Assembly: GCA_024233785.1 (NCBI GenBank)
Contig: JACKPD010000002.1
Coordinates: forward strand, 62,001 to 126,000
Direction: 5' to 3'
DNA: 64,000 nucleotides
Origin: Spirochaetales bacterium
Lineage (GTDB): Bacteria; Spirochaetota; Spirochaetia; CADAEX01
Part shown: piece after piece, positions 8,480 through 15,519 of the stretch
How the letters are laid out: every line of letters begins with the position of its first letter
Position numbering within the stretch: position 1 is the first letter of the stretch
Program-made: the position numbers and the translations under genes
Notes under the pieces: generated by a model
The model's input: the letters and a program-made list of their open reading frames with translations, nothing else
Told to the model about the DNA's origin: nothing
Database searches by the model: none

Positions 8480-9895
8480 ATGGGTTTAAAGCTTTTCAAT
8501 ACCATGGGTAGGGAAATGCAGGAATTTGTACCAATCAACAAAGGAGAGGCCTTTGTGTACGCATGCGGCCCGACTGTTTATAATTATGCCCACATCGGAA
8601 ATCTGCGCACATATATTTTCGAAGATATTCTAAGACGTGTCCTTGAATTCTCAGGCTATAAAATCAAACATGTAATGAATGTTACTGATGTCGGCCATTT
8701 AACTGATGACGCTGACAGCGGCGAAGATAAAATGGAAAAATCGGCACGGGAGACAGGCAGGACTGTATGGGATATAGCAAAATTCTATACAGACGCTTTT
8801 TTCAGCGACATAGAAAGCCTTAACATCGAAAAACCGGAAATTGTCTGCCGTGCGACAGATCATGTGGGCGACATGATTGATCTGATTAAAAAGCTTGAAG
8901 ATAAGGGATATACGTATGTTTCAGGCGGAAACGTCTATTTTTCAATAGATAAGTTTGCAGATTACGGAAAGATGGCACTCCTTGACAGGCAGAATCTGCA
9001 GGCAGGGTCCAGGATTGAGGTAGACAGCAACAAAAGAAACCCGCATGATTTCGTCCTCTGGTTTACAAAATCAAAATTTGAAAACCATGCAATGCTCTGG
9101 GATTCTCCCTGGGGTAAGGGGTATCCGGGATGGCATATTGAATGCAGCGCTATGAGCATGAAGTATCTTGGTGAAAGCTTTGATATCCACTGCGGCGGAA
9201 TTGACCACATAAATGTCCACCATACAAATGAAATTGCGCAGTCAGAGGCGGCAAGTGGTAAAAAATGGGTTAATTACTGGCTTCACGGTGAATTCCTTGT
9301 AATGAATAAATCAAAAATGGCAAAATCCGCAGGGAATTTTATAACACTTTCAACATTGAAAGAGAAAGGATATGATCCGCTTGATTACAGATACTTCTGC
9401 CTTTCCGGCCATTACAGAAGCCAGCTTCAGTTCAGTTTTGAATCACTCGATGCAGCAAGAACTGCAAGGGTAAATCTGGTGGACAGGGTTAAAGCGCTTA
9501 ATGCTGAGGCGCTCGGGGCTGTTTCAGATAAACTGTCGGATAAAGGGACTTTATATCTTGAGGATTTCAAATCAGGAATAGAAGATGATCTTAACTGTCC
9601 CAAAGCGCTTGCTGTTTTCTGGACAATGCTTAAGGACCAGAACCTTGAAGCAGGTGAAAAGCTTAGCCTCTCCCTTATGTTTGACAAAGTTACAGGCCTT
9701 GAATTATCTGTAAAAAAGGATGAAAAGGAAGAGATTGAAGAACTTGATGACAATATCCGCAGGCTGATAGATGAGAGGGAAGAAGCAAGAAAATCAAAGG
9801 ATTTTGCCCGTTCTGATTCAATAAGATCCGAACTTAAAATGCTCGGTATTGAAATTAAAGATACTCCTGACGGTACAGTCTGGAAAAAATTGTAA
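8480..9895 (+). CDS. cysS: cysteinyl-tRNA synthetase
   Basis: Class I synthetase charging tRNA-Cys. The N-terminal zinc ligand is in YACGPTVYN, the HIGH-type motif is AHIGNLRTY, zinc-site residues are WHIECSAMS and the GGIDHINVHHTNE segment, and the KMSKS-type motif is KSKMAKSAGN. The C-terminal DALR-like helical region is full, ending with KDTPDGTVW, and 471 residues is standard. GGGGGAG lies just before the ATG. The ECF sigma gene follows after 27 bases, so the two may share a transcript. Confidence 0.96.
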   Translation: MGLKLFNTMGREMQEFVPINKGEAFVYACGPTVYNYAHIGNLRTYIFEDILRRVLEFSGYKIKHVMNVTDVGHLTDDADSGEDKMEKSARETGRTVWDIAKFYTDAFFSDIESLNIEKPEIVCRATDHVGDMIDLIKKLEDKGYTYVSGGNVYFSIDKFADYGKMALLDRQNLQAGSRIEVDSNKRNPHDFVLWFTKSKFENHAMLWDSPWGKGYPGWHIECSAMSMKYLGESFDIHCGGIDHINVHHTNEIAQSEAASGKKWVNYWLHGEFLVMNKSKMAKSAGNFITLSTLKEKGYDPLDYRYFCLSGHYRSQLQFSFESLDAARTARVNLVDRVKALNAEALGAVSDKLSDKGTLYLEDFKSGIEDDLNCPKALAVFWTMLKDQNLEAGEKLSLSLMFDKVTGLELSVKKDEKEEIEELDDNIRRLIDEREEARKSKDFARSDSIRSELKMLGIEIKDTPDGTVWKKL

Positions 9896-9922
9896 CTAAA
9901 AAAGCCTAAAGTTGTTTAAACT

Positions 9923-10447
9923 ATGAATTTACATACAGATATACCTTCATTTGAAAGACTGTATAAGACGGTTTTCCCAATTGTTTATAAAGTCGCATAT
10001 AATATAATTGGTGAATCAAATGCGGCAGAAGATGTATGCCAGGAGGCTTTTATTAAATATTATAACCTTTCATCTCCTCTTCCGACAATTGATGATGCAA
10101 AATACTGGATGATAAGGGTAGTGAAAAATATCTCTTTTAATTACTGTAAGAGAGAATCACGAAAAAATAAAATATTTGATAAAATAAAAAATGATCCTGT
10201 TTATTCCGATAGTACAGGTGAAAAAGAACTCCTGCTCGGAGAGACTAAAGAAACAGTACAAAACATGTTAAAACAGCTGCCTGAAAAATTAAAAGCGCCT
10301 CTTGTCTTACGTGAATTTGCCGGTCTTAATTACAAGGAAATAGCAAAAGTATTAGGCATATCTGAGAGCAACGTTAAAGTAAGAATATTCAGAGCAAGAG
10401 AAACTCTACAGAAACTGATTTCACCAGGAGATGTATATGTGCCCTGA
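9923..10447 (+). CDS. ECF-type RNA polymerase sigma factor
   Basis: A 174-residue group 4 sigma factor. Region 2 includes ESNAAEDVCQEAFIKYY and the -10 recognition helix around DAKYWMIRVVKNISFNYCKR. Region 4 ends with the helix-turn-helix KEIAKVLGISESNVKVRIFRARETL, typical of sigma-70 region 4.2. Its last 17 bases overlap the gene for a zinc anti-sigma factor, so translation is probably coupled. It likely directs expression of an envelope-stress regulon, possibly including the two exported proteins downstream. No strong Shine-Dalgarno sequence is seen before the ATG. Confidence 0.92.
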   Translation: MNLHTDIPSFERLYKTVFPIVYKVAYNIIGESNAAEDVCQEAFIKYYNLSSPLPTIDDAKYWMIRVVKNISFNYCKRESRKNKIFDKIKNDPVYSDSTGEKELLLGETKETVQNMLKQLPEKLKAPLVLREFAGLNYKEIAKVLGISESNVKVRIFRARETLQKLISPGDVYVP

Positions 10448-10985
10448 CAAGGAAACACTTTCAGCTTTTATAGATAATGAAGTTGAAGGAGTTTTTAAAA
10501 ATGTTATTGAAAATCATTTGGCTTCTTGCGCAAAATGCAGCAAAGAAACAAAAAAACTGAAATATATTTCAGAGCTTTGTTTAACTGATGATACGGTAAA
10601 AGATAAAGATATTGAAGAGGCACAAAGCAGGGTTTGGGAAAGGGTAGACTCCGAAATCCATAATGTAATAAGAAACAGGGAAACCTCCAGTATCTGGTCC
10701 CGAAAGATTTCTATACCTTTTCCGGTTATGGCTGCGGCCGCAGCTGTAATACTGTTATTTGCAATTTCAACACTTTACGGTTTTTATTCACTCAATTCAG
10801 GCAAATATGATTCACGATTGAATTTTTCTGAAGCTGTTACAATCAGGGAACCTGAGGATTTTAATTTATTTGAGAAGGAATTGATTCTTGATGTAGATTT
10901 AAATCTGCCTGAAAATACTGTTTTTATGATCAGCGGAACACCTATGCTTATCAGGGAAGTGGATTATCATAATATCAATAAATAA
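10431..10985 (+). CDS. zinc-finger anti-sigma factor
   Basis: Predicted inner-membrane anti-sigma factor of 184 residues. The cytoplasmic N-terminus carries an HxxxCxxC zinc motif (HLASCAKC, about residues 27-34) preceded by CPDKETLSAFIDNE, as in the zf-HC2/ZAS domain that binds ECF sigma factors. One membrane helix follows (about 99-122, PVMAAAAAVILLFAIS). The C-terminal ~60 residues would be periplasmic and could sense envelope state. It overlaps the sigma gene by 17 bases. Two start codons, ATG at 10431 and 10437, are possible. Confidence 0.88.
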   Translation: MYMCPDKETLSAFIDNEVEGVFKNVIENHLASCAKCSKETKKLKYISELCLTDDTVKDKDIEEAQSRVWERVDSEIHNVIRNRETSSIWSRKISIPFPVMAAAAAVILLFAISTLYGFYSLNSGKYDSRLNFSEAVTIREPEDFNLFEKELILDVDLNLPENTVFMISGTPMLIREVDYHNINK

Positions 10986-10998
10986 CAGGGAAATTAAT

Positions 10999-11613
10999 AT
11001 GTCTGGAAGAATTGTATTACTGGCTATTGTATTTGCTGTTGCTTCTAATCTTGCCGCTCAGGAGTCTTCTCAGGATAAAAATCCCAAAGTAATGCCGGAA
11101 ACCGGCCCTCTTGCAAAAAGCAATTCATTAGAGGAAAAAAGACTAAAAAGCTATACAATAAATCTTGCAATACGGATCTTCGATGATTTAAATACCACGA
11201 TAGTAAATTCAAGCTGGTCGAGGACTACAGTCTCCGGCAAACCCGTAACAATAAACCTTAAAGCCAATAATCTTCAGATAGCCGCCGCCTTCATCCCTTA
11301 TTATGTAGATGACAGAAATGTCGTTCTCCTGGCGCAGGGAAAAGTAATGTTAAAACCTGTAAACCTTGCAGCGGGGAAATATTATTCAACAGTTGATTCA
11401 CTGCCTCTCAGGATTGGTGAAAAAGCTTTTTTTCTCCCTTTGGGTCTGATTGATGAAAAAATGGAGAATATTTCTTCATGTGTACTTGAAATTGAAGTGC
11501 AGAATTGTGATAAGATTACTGAAGAAAGTAAAGAAGACGGGAGTGCTATTCTTGAAACTGAAAATCAGCCAGATCAGGTCAAACAGGCCAAAGACGGAAA
11601 AAATACCAATTGA
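10999..11613 (+). CDS. exported protein in ECF sigma operon
   Basis: A 204-residue protein with a signal peptide (about residues 1-21, hydrophobic VLLAIVFAVASNLAA followed by QESSQD). I recognise no domain. The mature part predicts mainly beta strands and ends with a Glu/Lys/Gln-rich tail. It starts 13 bases after the anti-sigma gene and is the third gene of the operon, so it is likely periplasmic and either part of the sensing machinery or a target. The next gene's frame opens inside its 3' end. Confidence 0.65.
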   Translation: MSGRIVLLAIVFAVASNLAAQESSQDKNPKVMPETGPLAKSNSLEEKRLKSYTINLAIRIFDDLNTTIVNSSWSRTTVSGKPVTINLKANNLQIAAAFIPYYVDDRNVVLLAQGKVMLKPVNLAAGKYYSTVDSLPLRIGEKAFFLPLGLIDEKMENISSCVLEIEVQNCDKITEESKEDGSAILETENQPDQVKQAKDGKNTN

Positions 11614-13306
11614 CAGGGCATTTCATACAACAATAAAAAGGGCACGCGGTTCATCCTGTTTTATACCGGTCCTTATTTTCATATTTTTATCACTCGTTTA
11701 CGGTTTTACCTCATATTTTTCTAATCCTTCTCCTGTTATTGACTCAATATCTCCTGAAATTGGTTACCCGGGAGAAACTCTTGAATTGACGGGAAAACAT
11801 TTTGGAGAACCAAGTCCCGACAACAAGGAAGGTTTAATAATAAAACCTGTGGATGCCTCTGTTTATATTGGAAGGGAAAGACTGGTTCTCTCTGATTACC
11901 TTATCTGGAATGATAAAAAAATCAGGATCAGGATTCCATCAGATATAGCTTCCGGCGGAGTTTTTGTCGAAAATAAAAGCGGAAAAAGCAATGAGATAAC
12001 ATTTATAAACAGAAAAGAAATCCCGGTTGTTATATCAGGCCCTGTTGATCCGGGGCAGCCCTATATATCATCCTTCGAACCTACAGTCGGTGCAGTAAGT
12101 GATGTTATCACGCTTAACGGAATGAATTTCGGAATGGAAAAAGAAAAAAGCCAGGTATATTTTTCACTCGATGCAGCCAATTCAGGTGTAAGAAGCGAAG
12201 CGGCTGAAGATCTTTCCATTTCAGCTTCAGATGTGGATTATGACTACAGCAGCTGGACTGATAACGAGATTAAAGTGAAAGTTCCTGATGGAGCTTCTTC
12301 CGGCAAGATGTGGGTCAAAACTGACAGGGGAACAAGCAATTCTGTCTATTTTGAAAAAACAGAAATTTCAGGGACTCGGAGCTATGGAGAGAAAAGGGGA
12401 TATCAGGTCCGGTATGAGATAAATTTAAATGCCGGAGAATCGGGCGAGGATAACAATATCTATATCTGGGTGCCAAGACTGTCTGCTTCACCTGAACAGC
12501 GAAAAATAGAATATGAACGCAATATCACACCTGAACTTGATAATTATCACAATCTTATGCTTTACCGTTTTGCGAACCTGAAAACCAGGGAAACAAAATC
12601 AATAGTTTTGAATGTATGGTTTGAAAGATACGAAGTCCTTACACATATCAACAGGAATAAAACAAGCTGGAATTACGACAAGGAAACCCAGTTCTACAGG
12701 GAATTTACAAGAGATTTATACCTGCTTAAGCTTGATGACCCGGGGCTTGATGCTGCGTTTAAAAAAATCGGCAGACATAAAGAACCCTATTCAGCGGCTG
12801 AATCAATATACAGAATTGTCAGAACAATGAATTACGTTATCAGCCCGTCAGAAAAAGACGTAATCGCTAATTTCCAGAAGCTGACAGGCGATTCCTATAC
12901 CTACGCAATGGTTTTCACAGCGCTTGCCCGCAAGGCGGGAATACCTGCAAGGCCGGTGGCCGGGTTTCTGGTTTTTGATAACAAGAAGACAGTAAAACAT
13001 TTCTGGGCTGAGTTTTATATCAAGGGATTCGGCTGGATTCCTGTAGACCCTGCTCTCGGGGACGGGGCAGCTTTCGGAAATATTCCGCAGGTTGAAAACC
13101 CTTCCGATTACTATTTCGGAAATCTTGACAGCAACCATATAACATTTTCACGGGGCATTATTACTGTTCCGGTTATCTCTCCAAATGGAAAAAGTATCTT
13201 TAAGAACAAGATGTATTCGCTCCAGACAGCCTATGAGGAAGTTTCAGGCGATATCAAATCATATACTATAGACTGGAATGACCTGAAAATAATTGAATGG
13301 TGGTAA
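11543..13306 (+). CDS. membrane-anchored TIG/transglutaminase-like protein, catalytic Cys replaced
   Basis: A large envelope protein in three parts: an N-terminal membrane anchor (FIPVLIFIFLSLVYGF), two IPT/TIG-type beta domains (SPVIDSISPEIGYPGE... and PYISSFEPTVGAVSDV...), and a C-terminal transglutaminase-like fold. The fold is clear from ALARKAGIPARPVAGF, the His in KHFWAEFY (codon 12998-13000) and the Asp in GWIPVDPALG (13046-13048). The expected catalytic Cys, in the family pattern G-x-C-x-x-x-A, is Ser here (GDSYTYA, codon TCC 12893-12895). The start is uncertain. The only ATGs (11450/11453) lie 160 bases inside the previous gene, and the residues they add look like an out-of-frame reading. 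GTG at 11543 is used here; an ATT at 11609 would put the start right at the previous stop. Probably a binding or structural protein. Confidence 0.75.
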   Translation: MLFLKLKISQIRSNRPKTEKIPIDRAFHTTIKRARGSSCFIPVLIFIFLSLVYGFTSYFSNPSPVIDSISPEIGYPGETLELTGKHFGEPSPDNKEGLIIKPVDASVYIGRERLVLSDYLIWNDKKIRIRIPSDIASGGVFVENKSGKSNEITFINRKEIPVVISGPVDPGQPYISSFEPTVGAVSDVITLNGMNFGMEKEKSQVYFSLDAANSGVRSEAAEDLSISASDVDYDYSSWTDNEIKVKVPDGASSGKMWVKTDRGTSNSVYFEKTEISGTRSYGEKRGYQVRYEINLNAGESGEDNNIYIWVPRLSASPEQRKIEYERNITPELDNYHNLMLYRFANLKTRETKSIVLNVWFERYEVLTHINRNKTSWNYDKETQFYREFTRDLYLLKLDDPGLDAAFKKIGRHKEPYSAAESIYRIVRTMNYVISPSEKDVIANFQKLTGDSYTYAMVFTALARKAGIPARPVAGFLVFDNKKTVKHFWAEFYIKGFGWIPVDPALGDGAAFGNIPQVENPSDYYFGNLDSNHITFSRGIITVPVISPNGKSIFKNKMYSLQTAYEEVSGDIKSYTIDWNDLKIIEWW

Positions 13307-13372
13307 TTTTGACTATCGAATTAGAGTCCAGATACCGAAAAGTTAATAAGCGGATTTAATTTGACTATTGCG

Positions 13373-13402
13373 TTGACAAATCAAGTCGCGGACTAATATA
13401 AT
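13373..13402 (+). promoter_or_regulatory. consensus sigma-70 promoter
   Basis: TTGACA (13373-13378) and TATAAT (13397-13402), both perfect consensus hexamers, are separated by 18 bases. It lies 31 bases before the cNMP-binding regulator gene. Confidence 0.85.
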
Positions 13403-13432
13403 TTAATAACGAATAGAATTACCGGGAGAAGT

Positions 13433-14671
13433 ATGAATAACCCCTTACAGCTGTCATTGGTTAATTTTAAAAAAGGCGCTTATGTTATTGTTGAAGGAAA
13501 ACAGGTCGCCACTAAATTTTTCATCATACGAACCGGTAAAGTCCTGATAAGCAGGGAATTCGAGGTAGTCGAGGAGCAGGATGGTAATATTCTGGGGCCC
13601 GGCGATTTTTTCGGTGTTATTTCAACAATGTCGGGGCACAGCCATATTGAAAATGCCCAGGCCCTTACAGATGTTTCGCTTATAGCTGTTCAGAAAGACC
13701 AGTACGGCCTTCTTATTGAAAAAAATACCCAGATAGCATTGAAAATTGTACAGAGTTTTTCAAGGAAAATGAGATATCTGGACGAGGCCTTAACAAGAAT
13801 AACATTAAAAAGCATTGCTGATGAAAGACCTGACCATCTTTTTAAGGTCGCTGAGTATTATGCAAGGCAGAGCATGTATAATCATGCTTTTTTTGCGTAT
13901 TATCAGTATATAAGGTACTGCCCGACAGGAGAAAACCTTAATACAGCCAAGGAAAGAATGGCAAAGATAAAGCCCTATGCAAATGCCCTGTATCTTGAAG
14001 AAAAAGCTGAAGATATTACAAGAACATATCCTAAAGACACCATGATATTCAGCGAAAGCCAGCCAGGACAGGAGCTTTATATTATTCAGAAGGGCAGCGT
14101 AAAGATAACAAAGATTGTAAATGATAATGAGATTCTCATTGCAATACTTAAAACCGGGGATATTTTCGGTGAAATGTCGCTTCTTGAAAATAAACCCAGA
14201 TCAGCTTCTGCCATTGCTTATGAGGATTCAGTTTTAATGGCCGTTAACAAGGTTAACTTTCAGAGAATGGTTGGTCAGCAGCCGCAGATGATAACACGGC
14301 TTACACAGCTGCTTGCAGAGCGTATATGGCTTATGTACAGGCAGCTTGAAAATACCCAGATGTCAAATCCCATCGGCCGCCTGTATGATGCGCTTTACAT
14401 TCAGCTTGAAAAGGCAAGGGTTTCAATTTCTCCAAAGACACCATATACATTCAACATCGGCCCTAAAGAGCTTCTTGAGATGGTAGGTCTCACTAAATCA
14501 GACAGCAACGCCCTTATAACTGAACTTTTTTCAAATAAAAAAATGAAACTGATTGATAATAAAATATTTACCGCTGATACGGAAGAAATTACAAAACAGG
14601 CAAATTATTTCCGTAAAATGGAAAAAATTGAGCAGGCAAGAAGAAAGAGCTCCATGCTCTCTGTTTATTAA
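13433..14671 (+). CDS. double cyclic-nucleotide-binding regulator, Crp-like C-terminus
   Basis: A 412-residue protein with two cNMP-binding domains. The first is about residues 1-115 (FIIRTGKVLIS, GPGDFFGVISTMSG) and the second about 195-300 (LYIIQKGSVKI, LKTGDIFGEMSLLENKPRSASA). The second has the phosphate-cassette pattern GEMSLL..RSAS and looks able to bind ligand; the first is degenerate at that site. A helical linker between them (LFKVAEYYARQSMYNHAFFAYYQY) resembles a TPR unit. The C-terminus (ELLEMVGLTKSDSNALITELFSNKKMKLI) resembles a Crp winged helix, so DNA binding is plausible but weaker than in true Crp. GGGAG precedes the ATG. Similar proteins occur in treponemes. Confidence 0.85.
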   Translation: MNNPLQLSLVNFKKGAYVIVEGKQVATKFFIIRTGKVLISREFEVVEEQDGNILGPGDFFGVISTMSGHSHIENAQALTDVSLIAVQKDQYGLLIEKNTQIALKIVQSFSRKMRYLDEALTRITLKSIADERPDHLFKVAEYYARQSMYNHAFFAYYQYIRYCPTGENLNTAKERMAKIKPYANALYLEEKAEDITRTYPKDTMIFSESQPGQELYIIQKGSVKITKIVNDNEILIAILKTGDIFGEMSLLENKPRSASAIAYEDSVLMAVNKVNFQRMVGQQPQMITRLTQLLAERIWLMYRQLENTQMSNPIGRLYDALYIQLEKARVSISPKTPYTFNIGPKELLEMVGLTKSDSNALITELFSNKKMKLIDNKIFTADTEEITKQANYFRKMEKIEQARRKSSMLSVY

Positions 14672-14698
14672 AATCTCAGACCGCACAACAGGGTCCCG

Positions 14699-15418
14699 CT
14701 AATTCAGCTTGGGAAAGACAACTTCATCAATTACTTTTATAGTGTATGATTCGCCTTTTTTCTCTGCCCTGTATAGCAGCTGAAATCCGTCGTTATCGCT
14801 TAAAGGGAAAAACAGTTCGCCCTTTTCACTTAAGTCCTCAGTAAACTCTCCGGCATAGCTTTCAATTGAACCGTTTAAAACAATCAAATCAAACGGGCGG
14901 TTGGATCTGAAAAAATTAAACTCTTTTGTAAACTGGGTAATTATATTAGGGTAGATTTCAGGCATGAAAAGGGCGTATTTATCACTTTCTCCCTTGTCTG
15001 TCTCAATTAAAAAAACAGTACTGTAAAGAGAAGATAAAACCGCTGCAGTAAAACCTGCCCCTCTGCCTATAACAAGAGCCCTGTTCCTGTCTGTATTCTG
15101 CAGATTGAGGAGAATTTTAAGAATATCGGAATGGGAGACGATTGTCCCGGATGCTGTACCTGTACCGGTATTATCAAGCGGGAGAGAGATATCAATATAG
15201 GCATATTTTTTAATTTTTTCCGGAAGAAAATCTTCCCTTTTTACCGACGATAAGGCCTGAAATATTTTTTTATCATTTTTCGGGTATTTTTTTTCAAATG
15301 AAGATACAAGGGCAGATCTTTGCTGTGCAAATGAGTCATACAGCTCCTGCGGTGCAGCAAAAGAGGGTAGAAAAACTAAAAACAGAAGCATATAAACAAA
15401 GTACGGTTTTTTTTGCAT
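14699..15418 (-). CDS. exported PCMT-like (isoaspartyl methyltransferase-like) protein
   Basis: A 239-residue protein with a signal peptide (about 1-22, FVYMLLFLVFLPSFAA then PQE). The rest aligns end to end with protein-L-isoaspartate methyltransferases: ALSSVKREDFLPEKIKKYAY matches the usual A...VPRE.FVP...AY opening, GTASGTIVSHSDI matches the TIS-P motif, and RALVIGRGAGFTAAVLSS matches SAM motif I. FDLIVLNGSI and ELFFPLSD follow. Motif I is altered: the usual LEIGTGSGY is LVIGRGAGF. An exported SAM enzyme is odd because SAM is not known in the periplasm, so this may be a non-catalytic relative. Transcribed divergently from valS. Confidence 0.65.
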   Translation of the reverse strand: MQKKPYFVYMLLFLVFLPSFAAPQELYDSFAQQRSALVSSFEKKYPKNDKKIFQALSSVKREDFLPEKIKKYAYIDISLPLDNTGTGTASGTIVSHSDILKILLNLQNTDRNRALVIGRGAGFTAAVLSSLYSTVFLIETDKGESDKYALFMPEIYPNIITQFTKEFNFFRSNRPFDLIVLNGSIESYAGEFTEDLSEKGELFFPLSDNDGFQLLYRAEKKGESYTIKVIDEVVFPKLN

Positions 15419-15519
15419 GAATTAAATATAGCACAATTGGTTTTTTTCTTGAAGCACTGTTGTTTATTTGTTAATATTACGCCTGTTAAGGGGTTTCCTC
15501 AGGAGGGGTGGGCATCAAT

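Noticed and set aside
11450..11543. ATG 11450/11453 as start of the TIG/transglutaminase gene
   Set aside because: It would overlap the previous gene by 160 bases and the added residues are Lys/Leu-rich noise from another frame.
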